Origin: an uncultured Alistipes sp.
GTDB lineage: Bacteria > Bacteroidota > Bacteroidia > Bacteroidales > UBA932
NCBI GenBank assembly: GCA_902388455.1
Contig: CABMPD010000018.1
Span: 1 to 52,859 of the forward strand
DNA length: 52,859 nucleotides
Reading direction: 5' to 3'
Shown: one piece after another, positions 24,509 through 33,192 of the stretch
How positions within the stretch are numbered: position 1 is the stretch's first letter
Layout of the letters: each line of letters begins with the position of its first letter
The notes under the pieces: generated by a model
Told to the model about the DNA's origin: nothing
Databases searched by the model: none
Seen by the model: only the letters and a program-made list of their open reading frames with translations
Position numbers and translations under genes: made by a program

Positions 24509-25767
24509 GAGTGGCCGTACACACCCTCGGCTGCAAGCTGAACTATGCCGAGAGCTCCACGATAGCCCGGGAATTTGCCCTGAGGGGCTATGAGGTGGTG
24601 CCTTCCACCTCGGAGGCGGATATCTACGTGGTCAATACCTGTTCGGTGACAGAGCACAGCGACAAGAAGGACCGCAACCTCATCCGCCGCCTCCACCGCC
24701 GCTCTCCCGGGGCCCTGATCGCTGTTGTGGGCTGCTACGCCCAGCTGAGAGGGGAGGAGATAGCCGCTCTGGAAGGAGTGGACATCGTCCTGGGAGCCCG
24801 CAGCAAGGGACTGGTGGTGGACGAGGTGGAGCGTCTGCTGGCCGCCGGAGGCCGCGGGAAGGCTCCTCAGAGAGTGGAGATCTGCGACATAGACTCGGTG
24901 GACAATATTTTCCCCGCGTACTCTACGGGGGAGAGGACCAGGGCTTTCCTCAAGATCCAGGACGGCTGTGACTACAAATGCTCTTACTGCACTGTCCCCT
25001 ATGCCCGCGGAGGTAGCCGGAGCCTTCCTTCGGCCCTGCTGCTGGAGCAGGCCCGGGAGATAGCTGCTTCCGGCATAGTGGAGATAGTCCTGACGGGGGT
25101 CAATACCGGGGATTACGGGCGTAAGACGGGGGAGAGCTTCCTCTCCCTGCTGCGGGGCCTGAATGCGGTGGAAGGCATTGACCGTTACCGAATTTCCTCC
25201 ATTGAGCCCAATCTACTGACTCCGGAGATAGTGGAGTGGATTGCCTCCGGGACCAAGTTCCTCCCGCATTTCCACATCCCCCTGCAGTCGGGCTGCGACC
25301 GGATACTCAGCCGGATGGGAAGGCGGTACAGGACAGAGGATTTCCGCAGGAAGATAGAACTGATCCGCAGTCATATCGATCATGTATTTTTCGGAATAGA
25401 CGTGATAGTGGGATTTCCCGGGGAGACGGAGGAGGATTTCCGGGCCACGTATGATTTTCTGGAGGAGATCCGTCCCGCATTTATCCACGTATTCCCTTAT
25501 TCCCGCAGAAGAGGTACTCCTGCGGCCGGGATGCCGGACCAGATTCCGGAGAATGTGAAGACCTCGCGTGTGGAGATACTGGAGGAGATGTGCGGGCGCC
25601 TGCATGCGGAGTTCTGCAGGGAGAACAGCGGAAGGACGGAGGAAGTGCTTTTCGAGAGCAAGTCCAAGGACGGGAAGATGGCCGGATACACGCGCAATTA
25701 CATAAAAGTGGAGATGCCTTATGACAAGGCTCTGATAGGGAAGGTTGTCAAGGTCATTCTGCCCTGA
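24505..25767 (+). CDS. mtaB: tRNA t6A37 methylthiotransferase MtaB
   Basis: 420 aa. MtaB adds the methylthio group to N6-threonylcarbamoyladenosine 37 of ANN-decoding tRNAs. It has the N-terminal UPF0004 domain (VHTLGCKLNYAESS, Cys11; NTCSVTEHSD; VVGCYAQ) with three Fe-S cysteines, then the radical-SAM motif CDYKCSYC (about residues 154-161), GVNTGDYG, and a short C-terminal TRAM region. LGCKLN rather than LGCPKN marks it as MtaB rather than RimO or MiaB. The 3' end overlaps the convergent tamB gene by 14 bp. Confidence 0.93.
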   Translation: MRVAVHTLGCKLNYAESSTIAREFALRGYEVVPSTSEADIYVVNTCSVTEHSDKKDRNLIRRLHRRSPGALIAVVGCYAQLRGEEIAALEGVDIVLGARSKGLVVDEVERLLAAGGRGKAPQRVEICDIDSVDNIFPAYSTGERTRAFLKIQDGCDYKCSYCTVPYARGGSRSLPSALLLEQAREIAASGIVEIVLTGVNTGDYGRKTGESFLSLLRGLNAVEGIDRYRISSIEPNLLTPEIVEWIASGTKFLPHFHIPLQSGCDRILSRMGRRYRTEDFRRKIELIRSHIDHVFFGIDVIVGFPGETEEDFRATYDFLEEIRPAFIHVFPYSRRRGTPAAGMPDQIPENVKTSRVEILEEMCGRLHAEFCRENSGRTEEVLFESKSKDGKMAGYTRNYIKVEMPYDKALIGKVVKVILP

Positions 25768-28700
25768 CGGTCTCTTCTTCCTCTTCTTCCTTGTAGTAGT
25801 ATATCTGGTTTTCCTGTTCCTGCTCCTGATATTCAACGGAGCCGGTCTCTTCGAGAAAGTTCATGGGATTTTCCCTGGGACGAAGTATCTCCTCTTTGAC
25901 TATATTGGCTTCTGCAGCTTCTTTTTCAAGTTCTTCCTCCGCTTTTCGAAGCTGTTGGAGCTCATACTGTTCCCTGCGTTTTCGGGTGAAGAATATGTTT
26001 CTCCAAAAGTCCCCGAATGTGTCGAACTCGTCCTGGTAGGTGACACCGAAGCCACTGCGCTGGGTATTGTCCAGATAGTTGGAATAGGAGTCTGCGGAGC
26101 GGGTGAACAGGGTGACGCGCAGTTTGCCCTGGCGGTCGACTTTTATCTCGGCATCAAAGTCTCCCGCCCAGTTTGAAGAAGTTTCGTCGTTGCCGACATT
26201 TCCATTGATTATCAGTCTGTTGTTGAATGCCTGGTAGGATACGGCAACATCGAACATTCCCCAGCTTCCATTGCTGCCGCCAGGCTGGTAGTTGAGACCG
26301 AGGTCCAGCGGTATATCCAGTTGTCGGAATATGTTGTTGAATTGGTTGGAAAGCATCTCGCTGGCGTTGGAGTATAGAATCGTGGAGTTATTTATGATGC
26401 CGGACTGCTCGTCAGGTACAAAGCTGCCGGATATCAGCAGTGCCATGAATTGTTTCTGTACTTTATCCGGGGTGCTGAGTGCGCTTTCTACACGGCCTTT
26501 GGTGATAGGATCCAGGTCCGGGATATCAATGGAGAATGAGAGTTCGGGGTTGGTCAGGGAGCCCTGGATCTGGATGCCGCAGTTGACGTTGCGGCGGTTG
26601 CCCACGGATGTGGTGTCGGCTATGAGGGTTGATATGGATGCTTTGGTGCTGTAGGTTGCACCTACGTTCAGATTGGTGTTCTTCAGGTCTCCGTTGAAAG
26701 CTATTGTTCCTCCTTCATTGATGGTGAAGTCGCGGGACTGCATGTAGAGAGTATAGTGGAGACTTCCTTCATTGATGGTGTAATCACCCCTGAGATCCAT
26801 GATGTTACGTGAGGGATTGAGGGTAAGGTTGATATTCCCGTTTCCATTGCATCTTAAGATGTCTCCCAGCTGTTTATCAATCTCTATCTGAAGTTCTGTG
26901 CCGGATGTTACTCCTGCAGTCGCGCGTATTTCTATATTTCCCCTGTGTCTTATATGCTCAGTACCTTCTATATCGGCAGGCAGAACAGTGCTGTCTGCCG
27001 GAAGCCTGAAATCCGTATAGGATATCAGGTCTGTTGTGGAGGCGGAAGATGATGAGGACAGAGGGATGTGAAGGGACGAGTTCCCCGCAGTGGTGACCTG
27101 GGCGTCTATCTGAAGGTTGTCAGTGAATCCGGAGAGGCCTACCTGCCCGGATGCATAGGCTGTGCCGTAAAATTTTTCGTTGTGTATTTCCTGAGTGTTG
27201 AGAACCTGAAATTCATTAAAGTTAAGATTGGCATCCAGATAGATATTCTTGAAAAAATCATGAGTGATACTGCCTGCGAGCATGGCAGTAGCTCCGTCCG
27301 GATCTGTAATGGAAAGGCTGTCCAGCTCTATCCGTTGGCGGCTCATGGTAATGGGACCGCTTACGATATATGGAACCTGGGTGAAAACGGGGGTAACGGC
27401 CATGGAGTCGATGTGACTGTTCTCACTGCTCAGCATCAGCATGTCCAGTTGCCCTGTGGCACCTATGTCCCCGGATATATAGCCGCCGGAAATGTCCATT
27501 ATGTCTGCCAGGAATGGAGATATGGTTGTCAGACTGAAATTTTCGAGACGGAGGTCGGCATCTAGATAGTTGCGGCCCGGAATGAAATAACCGCTGATGT
27601 TGATGGGATTCTCTCCATGTATGTAATTGTTGATTAATAAGTTGAATCTGTTTCGAGCTAAATCTCTGCGACTGAGTATGGAAATTTCGCCCAACTCCTC
27701 TCCCTTTAGTTTCAGACCTTTGCCGCTTATCTCCATATTTGCGCCCATTCCGCTGAAAAAGTTGAACAGGTCCACCTCGCCGGAGAGTCTTCCCTGAATG
27801 TCCAGATCCGAGGTGGTGAATGAGTTGAGAAGGTCCAGATTGAGATTTGCCAGCCGGAGGGACAGTGCGCTTTCCGGATTATCGGAGATGGAACCGTTTA
27901 TCCGCAGAGAGTCCTGTGCGCTGAAGAGGCCGAAGCCATTGATTGTATATTCCCTTGGCCCTATGCTGAGGAATGTCGGTGATAGTACCCAGCTATGATT
28001 GCGGATATTCATAGCCGAACTGTCTATGGCTATTTCCGCCATCAGTTGTCCTGAAGAATTTTTCCATGCGTTTATGTTGGCTGTGAGGTTGAGCCAGGTG
28101 CTGTCAGCATTGTTGTATCCCAGCCGCATGAGCATTTCCTGTCCGTTCTCTGAAAGAGAAAGGACTGTGTTGTCCAGCGTTATGTTTCCAAGCAGGATCC
28201 GTCCTATAGCCAGATTCCCTTTCACTTCTGCGTCCCTGTTGCCTGCATTGAGAAGGATGTCGTTTATGGTACAGTCGCTTCCTTTTTTATTTCTGAAAGC
28301 GATACTTGAGGACTGAACCTTGAAATCCAGAAGGTTGTTCTTATCCAGCATCAAGTCAACAGTGGTGCTGTCGGCAATGTGCAGTCCGGGCATAATGATG
28401 TCGCATATCTGCGACATGTCATAAGTCTGCAGATGAAAGTTGTAATATCCGTTTTCTCCGGATATTTTTGAGGAATCGATGGTCAGCAGTCTTTCCAGGG
28501 CGGGCCGGCTGATAGAATATTTCAGTCTGTCAATAAGTCTGACTGGAGAATCTGTGCTCGTGTAGCCGGCTTGAAGGAATGGGGAGCGTAATGTTACTGT
28601 ATGACGGTTTTCAGACAGGGCTGACCGGACGTATATAGAGTCAATGTGGTATTGACCGTTGTCATTGGAGTAGCTTATATTGTCCAGAAGAACATTTCCC

Positions 28701-30328
28701 AGAATACTGTTGCCGGTGAGCTGCAGGTCAGCCTTGGCTGTAACACCGGCCGTTGCCGTGGAGCCCTCATGGACCAGATTCATGTCCAGAAGATCTGCAT
28801 AGGGTATGTCAAGGTATATCCTGATTCTCTCAAGACCTTTTTGTTCTCCTTCGCGAAGGTTGATAATACTTTGAAACATCGCCGGAAACGCCTTTTCATG
28901 ACTGAGCAGTCTGATATCAGCAGTATTCCCTTCAAGTCCTCCGGATACAGAGATGTTCTTGTATTCATGCTCTTTGACCGTCAAGGAACTTATGTTCATT
29001 TTCTCGATACTGGCTCTCAGGCCTCCGGCCTCTGGAGTGCGTATTTCAGCATTTAGGCTGGCATCCAGGCTGATATCTCCGAAAGTGCTGTTGTTCAGGA
29101 TGTCTCCGATGTCAAGGCTGTCTACCCAAATGTTTGAGGATATCCTGTTTGAACTGTTCCCCATGTCTTCGAACTCTGCTTCATAGGTGACGGAACCTAT
29201 TCCGGAGTTCAAAGTCCCGATGCTGTACAGGTCCGCCATACTGCCGTAGGCTATGCCGGTCAAAGAAAAATTTTTGTCAGGAAGGAAAGTGCCGATGTTG
29301 TTTTTCTTGCCGCTGAATGCAGAAATGATGTCCGACAGCTCCGGAGAGGAGGTGGAGACATGTTTGAGAGTCATGTTGAAATGCGTGTTCCGTATATCCG
29401 GAAGTCCGGTAATGACTGCACTCATACGCAGGGAAGTGCTGTTTTCTGATGATACTTCAAGGTCGTAGGTACTCAGTTCTGATACTGGACCACTGATTTT
29501 ACCGTTCAGGCTCAGACGCAGGTGGTTGTCTCTCAGGCTTTCAGCGAAGACACCGATACTTCTGAAGTCCAGTACACTGTTGCGCAGGTCTGCGCCCAGC
29601 CGTATTTTGTGGATGAAATCATTGAGATCCTTGCCGCTGTTGTATCCAAAGGATATGTAATCTGCGTTGATTTCTGACCAGGAGTCGACCAGATGCAGAT
29701 TATCCAGCCTGGATTCGTTGCTGTCAAGCGAGAATGTTCCGCTTAGGGATTCTATTCCGTAGCCGCAACGGTCGATGCAGCTCAGGTCCCTGATCCTGCA
29801 CGATATAGTGTTGCTCTCAATGGAAATTCTGTTTATTCTGGCGCTGATGTTTCTTAGTTCCAGATTTTTAAAGTTAATGCAGCCGTCTGCTTTAGGAATA
29901 GTGTCCGCCGGAGGGTTGGACATGGAGAAAGACATGTTGCGGAGTGTAATCTCGTCAATAGTCATGTCCGGTATGCTGAACGGTTTCTTGAGTGAGTCCG
30001 GCTTTGGCTGAATGTTGAAAATGCGGTTGATGTTATTGTGCGCCTGACCCTCCTGGATAAGGTTGAAACATCCGTCCTGAAGAAATATGCGGTTGAAATG
30101 GAGTTGTCCGCGCAGCAGGTTCTTTGGTGAAATGGATACGGACAGCTTGTCCAGGGAGGCAAGAGTGTCTCCTTGCTCTCCGGTGATGGATATGCCATAG
30201 GCCATCACTTTGTTTATGAACACTATGGCTATTCTGTCAATCTCTATATTGCCGTGCAGGTGTTCTTCCAGGGATGAGACAGCCCGTCGGGCTATGCGGG
30301 TCTGCAGCTGGGGAAACTGCAGGGCCAC
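25754..30328 (-). CDS. tamB: TamB-like translocation/assembly module protein (DUF490)
   Basis: At least 1524 aa of AsmA/TamB-type repeating beta-helical sequence, with a C-terminal TamB (DUF490) domain around residues 1150-1440 (MDLRGDYTINEGSLHYTL; LNVGATYSTKAS; VQKQFMALLISGSF). Such proteins bridge the periplasm and carry phospholipids towards the outer membrane. The tail is very Glu-rich (KEEEEEE). The 1524-aa frame opens at a GTG (30328) and lacks the N-terminal anchor. The same frame continues upstream to a TGA (30416-30418) and encodes FRKILAGLLILICIAPVAGY, an obvious transmembrane anchor, but has no ATG, GTG or TTG there. The real N-terminus is therefore upstream of 30328. Confidence 0.85.
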   Translation of the reverse strand: MALQFPQLQTRIARRAVSSLEEHLHGNIEIDRIAIVFINKVMAYGISITGEQGDTLASLDKLSVSISPKNLLRGQLHFNRIFLQDGCFNLIQEGQAHNNINRIFNIQPKPDSLKKPFSIPDMTIDEITLRNMSFSMSNPPADTIPKADGCINFKNLELRNISARINRISIESNTISCRIRDLSCIDRCGYGIESLSGTFSLDSNESRLDNLHLVDSWSEINADYISFGYNSGKDLNDFIHKIRLGADLRNSVLDFRSIGVFAESLRDNHLRLSLNGKISGPVSELSTYDLEVSSENSTSLRMSAVITGLPDIRNTHFNMTLKHVSTSSPELSDIISAFSGKKNNIGTFLPDKNFSLTGIAYGSMADLYSIGTLNSGIGSVTYEAEFEDMGNSSNRISSNIWVDSLDIGDILNNSTFGDISLDASLNAEIRTPEAGGLRASIEKMNISSLTVKEHEYKNISVSGGLEGNTADIRLLSHEKAFPAMFQSIINLREGEQKGLERIRIYLDIPYADLLDMNLVHEGSTATAGVTAKADLQLTGNSILGNVLLDNISYSNDNGQYHIDSIYVRSALSENRHTVTLRSPFLQAGYTSTDSPVRLIDRLKYSISRPALERLLTIDSSKISGENGYYNFHLQTYDMSQICDIIMPGLHIADSTTVDLMLDKNNLLDFKVQSSSIAFRNKKGSDCTINDILLNAGNRDAEVKGNLAIGRILLGNITLDNTVLSLSENGQEMLMRLGYNNADSTWLNLTANINAWKNSSGQLMAEIAIDSSAMNIRNHSWVLSPTFLSIGPREYTINGFGLFSAQDSLRINGSISDNPESALSLRLANLNLDLLNSFTTSDLDIQGRLSGEVDLFNFFSGMGANMEISGKGLKLKGEELGEISILSRRDLARNRFNLLINNYIHGENPINISGYFIPGRNYLDADLRLENFSLTTISPFLADIMDISGGYISGDIGATGQLDMLMLSSENSHIDSMAVTPVFTQVPYIVSGPITMSRQRIELDSLSITDPDGATAMLAGSITHDFFKNIYLDANLNFNEFQVLNTQEIHNEKFYGTAYASGQVGLSGFTDNLQIDAQVTTAGNSSLHIPLSSSSSASTTDLISYTDFRLPADSTVLPADIEGTEHIRHRGNIEIRATAGVTSGTELQIEIDKQLGDILRCNGNGNINLTLNPSRNIMDLRGDYTINEGSLHYTLYMQSRDFTINEGGTIAFNGDLKNTNLNVGATYSTKASISTLIADTTSVGNRRNVNCGIQIQGSLTNPELSFSIDIPDLDPITKGRVESALSTPDKVQKQFMALLISGSFVPDEQSGIINNSTILYSNASEMLSNQFNNIFRQLDIPLDLGLNYQPGGSNGSWGMFDVAVSYQAFNNRLIINGNVGNDETSSNWAGDFDAEIKVDRQGKLRVTLFTRSADSYSNYLDNTQRSGFGVTYQDEFDTFGDFWRNIFFTRKRREQYELQQLRKAEEELEKEAAEANIVKEEILRPRENPMNFLEETGSVEYQEQEQENQIYYYKEEEEEETVRAE

Positions 30329-30419
30329 ATAGCCTGCAACAGGTGCGATGCAGATGAGAATCAGCAGACCGGCTAGTATTTTTCTGAAAGTCCTGATGGC
30401 GTTTTTTACTAACTTTCAA
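30329..30419 (-). other. Probable true N-terminal anchor of TamB, with a frame problem at its start
   Basis: The open frame upstream of 30328 encodes the membrane anchor of TamB but has no standard start codon. A TTG at 30417-30419 lies one base out of frame. Removing one A from the six-A run (complement of 30402-30407) would join it to the anchor, giving MKVSKNAIRTFRKILAG. Either the run carries an indel (real or from assembly) or a rare start such as ATA, ATC or CTG is used. Confidence 0.6.
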
Positions 30420-30421
30420 AG

Positions 30422-31348
30422 TTAACAATTTTTTTCTTCAGATTCTCTTTTCTTCTGCATCCGGGCAGCTGTGAGTTCCAGGACAAGAACCAGTGCGACG
30501 CCGATAAGCGCGAAGGTTACGGCCAGACCGATGTGTCCGGAGAACAGTGGCTCCAGATTCGGCTGGAATGGCATCACGGGACGGGATACTTCTCCTATCT
30601 GAAGCTGCCACGGCCATACCTTGACGAGAGAACCTATCATGATTCCTGCCAGGGCAGAGATAGTGGTGACATGATATTTTTTCAGCAGCCATGAGAGAAA
30701 ATGAGAGAAGGATACGATGCCTATGGCCGCACCTGCGACGAATACTAGAATCAGGACTATGTTAAAGTCAGTGAGAGCCTTCAGCATATATTCGTACTTG
30801 CCAAGGAGCAGGAGAATGAAGCTGCCTGAGATTCCGGGCAAAATCATGGCGCAGATAGCGATGGCTCCGCACAGGAAGATGAACCACAGATGGTTTGGGG
30901 TTTCAGTAGGAGATACCAGACATATTGCGGCCCCGGCAGCAATTCCAAGCAGCAGGGCGATGATGTTTTTTATTTTAGTTAAATCTATATCCTTGAGAAT
31001 CAGTATTGCAGAGGCTATAATGAGACCGAAGAAGAAGGACCACAGGGGGATGGGCTCGTTGGCCATTAGGTACTGCATGAGCTTGGCGAGTGAGAAAAAG
31101 CTGATGGCTATGCCCAGAATCAGAGAGAACAGGAAAGTCCCGTTGATGTGTCTCCAGAACTGGCCGATCCTGCCGGTAAAAAGCAGTTTGAAAGCTTTGG
31201 TGTTGATGGATTTGATAGAATTGAGCAATTCCTCGTAGATGCCTGTCAGGAAGGCGATGGTTCCTCCGGATACTCCGGGAATGACATCTGCGGCGCCCAT
31301 CCCGATCCCCTTGACGGTGATCATTGCGTAGGAAGAAAACTTTCTCAT
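30422..31348 (-). CDS. DUF368 membrane protein (PopT-type polyprenyl-phosphate transporter)
   Basis: 308 aa with about eight transmembrane helices and the DUF368 hallmark KGIGMGAADVIPGVSGGTIAF near the N-terminus, repeated in the second half as CAMILPGISGSFILLLLGKYE. DUF368 proteins (PopT) return undecaprenyl phosphate to the cytoplasmic face of the inner membrane, feeding peptidoglycan and surface-glycan synthesis (established for characterised members). It lies between the DUF6913-like gene (6-bp gap) and tamB on the same strand, so all three are likely one operon of envelope lipid handling. Confidence 0.93.
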   Translation of the reverse strand: MRKFSSYAMITVKGIGMGAADVIPGVSGGTIAFLTGIYEELLNSIKSINTKAFKLLFTGRIGQFWRHINGTFLFSLILGIAISFFSLAKLMQYLMANEPIPLWSFFFGLIIASAILILKDIDLTKIKNIIALLLGIAAGAAICLVSPTETPNHLWFIFLCGAIAICAMILPGISGSFILLLLGKYEYMLKALTDFNIVLILVFVAGAAIGIVSFSHFLSWLLKKYHVTTISALAGIMIGSLVKVWPWQLQIGEVSRPVMPFQPNLEPLFSGHIGLAVTFALIGVALVLVLELTAARMQKKRESEEKNC

Positions 31349-31354
31349 TTTGAA

Positions 31355-31906
31355 TCAGTGTGTTATTGTTGTAAGATAAATTAAAATGTTTTTCAGAAGA
31401 ATGTCCGGACTTTCCGTCCCGGGACCGTCTCCGGACGAGACAGTCATGTCGCAAGGAGAAGAGTTTATAGCCGAGATACTTATTCTGAAAGAAGCCTCTG
31501 TACTTGCCAGTATATAGTCTGCAGCAAATATTCTTTTATCCTGGGTCAGGTCTATCAGGATATCATAAGGTTTCTGGAGAAATCCGCTGATACGGTTCTC
31601 ATGCGGAAGTCCGTACCAGTTGATATCTTTTCTCTGAATCATGCACAGTGCAGGAGACGGCGTAATCCCGGACTCTCCTGATTTTTTTTTCCGCATATCC
31701 ACACAGATGCCATGATACTCAATATTCAGCTTTTGCAACTCTTTTTCAATTATGCTGACGGCTTGAGATGAACCAGGGTTCTCGGCATTTACTATGAATC
31801 CGATTCTATGAGCCGCGTTGAGAGGAATATACTTCCCCACATGGGGACGGGAAACTTTCCTCATGGCTTTGTTCTGTAGTATCCTTGTCAGAAAACATTC
31901 AAACAT
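31355..31906 (-). CDS. DUF6913-like hypothetical protein
   Basis: 183 aa, no signal peptide. The layout of a short basic N-terminal helix (LTRILQNKAMRK), then IGFIVNAENPGSSQAVSIIEKELQKL, and a later DILIDLTQDKRIFAADYILAST matches my memory of the Bacteroidetes DUF6913 family; I hold this as probable rather than certain. Function unknown. I keep the ATG at 31906 because the basic helix before it fits the family, though the -7 box (31911-31918) leaves almost no leader; the alternative ATG is at 31864. First gene of the operon with PopT and TamB. Confidence 0.65.
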   Translation of the reverse strand: MFECFLTRILQNKAMRKVSRPHVGKYIPLNAAHRIGFIVNAENPGSSQAVSIIEKELQKLNIEYHGICVDMRKKKSGESGITPSPALCMIQRKDINWYGLPHENRISGFLQKPYDILIDLTQDKRIFAADYILASTEASFRISISAINSSPCDMTVSSGDGPGTESPDILLKNILIYLTTITH

Positions 31907-31910
31907 CCGC

Positions 31911-31947
31911 CAAAGATAAGAAACTGTTTTGAAATTTTATATTTTTG
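31911..31947. promoter_or_regulatory. Divergent promoter pair for the DUF6913-like operon and hydF
   Basis: TATCTTTG on the minus strand (31911-31918) and TATTTTTG on the plus strand (31940-31947). Both -7 boxes end 4-5 bp before an ATG (31906 and 31953), so short or absent leaders are expected. The hydF leader grows to about 20 nt if the second ATG at 31968 is used. Confidence 0.5.
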
Positions 31948-31952
31948 TCCCC

Positions 31953-33182
31953 ATGAAAATTAACAATATGAGTGCAACTGTAAACATAGGTATATTCGGA
32001 AGGCGGAATACCGGTAAGTCTTCGTTAATCAATACTGTTGTCGGTCAGGAAGTTTCGATAGTATCAGACCGTCCTGGGACAACTACTGATCCGGTACGTA
32101 AGCGGATGGAGATATTCGGTCTTGGTCCATGTGTTTTTATAGATACTGCCGGTATAGATGATTCTGGCGAACTCGGAGAGATGAGGGTGGCCAGGACGGA
32201 GGAGGTGATAAGGCAGATAGATATTGCATTGCTGCTTTTTACAGCGGATATGTTCGGAGATGAAGAGGATAGGCTGATGGAGCAGTTTGCCAGATATTCA
32301 CTGCCGGTGGTTATTATTCACAGTATGTCGGATAAATCTGTTATCTCTAAGGAAATGCGGGAAAAACTCCATCAGCGGTATCCTGGAGTGGAGTGTCTGG
32401 ATTTTTCTTCGGTGGCCGGTCCCGATGAAATCGGAAAGATGTCAGGCTGTCTTGTGGATGCTGTCCGTGCTGGAGTGAGCAGGTCGCAAATGCTTGAGAA
32501 GCCTATGTTCGACGGTATTGTCTCATGCGGTCAGAAGGTATTGCTTGTGTGTCCGATAGACAGTGAGGCTCCTACTGGCAGACTGATTCTTCCGCAGGTA
32601 AACGCGATACGTTCCCTACTGGATATAGGAGCGCTTGTTACTGTTGTGCAGCCGCAATCACTGGATGTGCTGTTCCATAATGGAAACTGTGAGGGGTATA
32701 GTCTGGTGGTGACTGACAGTCAGGCTTTCTCAGAGGTAGCATCTGTAGTTCCGGAAGAAGTGCCGCTGACAAGTTTCAGTATGCTGCTGGCACGGAGCAA
32801 AGGCTGTTTTGAGCAATATTGCAAAGGTACTCCCATGATAGACAGACTTCAGGACGGAGACCGTGTCTTAATTCTGGAATCGTGCTCACACCACTCGTCC
32901 TGCGAGGATATCGGGCGGGTTAAGATTCCGGCGTTGATGAGGCGGAGGACTGGTAAATCTCTTACATTCGATGTAGTCGGCGGTCTTGACCGTATAGCAC
33001 GTCCGATTACCGATTATTCTCTTGTCCTGCAGTGCGGAGGATGTATGATAACTCGCAGACAATTGTATTCCAGACTTTTACCTGCTATGGAGGAAGGAAT
33101 ACCGGTGACTAATTACGGAATGGCGATTTCATATATGAAAGGAATATATGAGAGGGCTCTTAAACCTCTGCTGGTAAGGTAA
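31953..33182 (+). CDS. hydF: [FeFe]-hydrogenase H-cluster maturation GTPase HydF
   Basis: 409 aa. HydF is the scaffold and carrier for the 2Fe subcluster of [FeFe]-hydrogenase. The GTPase domain has the P-loop GRRNTGKSSLIN (about residues 15-26), SDRPGTTTDPV and DTAGIDDSGELG. The C-terminal cluster-binding region shows ESCSHHSSCED followed, 46 residues after the first His, by LQCGGC. The family consensus is CxH...HCxxC; here the second His is Gln. Start at the ATG at 31953; the ATG at 31968 is an alternative. hydE begins 10 bp after the stop. No hydG or hydrogenase gene lies in the window. Confidence 0.93.
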   Translation: MKINNMSATVNIGIFGRRNTGKSSLINTVVGQEVSIVSDRPGTTTDPVRKRMEIFGLGPCVFIDTAGIDDSGELGEMRVARTEEVIRQIDIALLLFTADMFGDEEDRLMEQFARYSLPVVIIHSMSDKSVISKEMREKLHQRYPGVECLDFSSVAGPDEIGKMSGCLVDAVRAGVSRSQMLEKPMFDGIVSCGQKVLLVCPIDSEAPTGRLILPQVNAIRSLLDIGALVTVVQPQSLDVLFHNGNCEGYSLVVTDSQAFSEVASVVPEEVPLTSFSMLLARSKGCFEQYCKGTPMIDRLQDGDRVLILESCSHHSSCEDIGRVKIPALMRRRTGKSLTFDVVGGLDRIARPITDYSLVLQCGGCMITRRQLYSRLLPAMEEGIPVTNYGMAISYMKGIYERALKPLLVR

Positions 33183-33192
33183 ATTGGAGATT

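Noticed and set aside
30237..30428. 63-aa minus-strand frame at the tamB start as a separate gene
   Set aside because: It is the TTG-initiated frame that runs out of frame with TamB after the A6 run; no independent features, and better explained as part of the tamB start anomaly.
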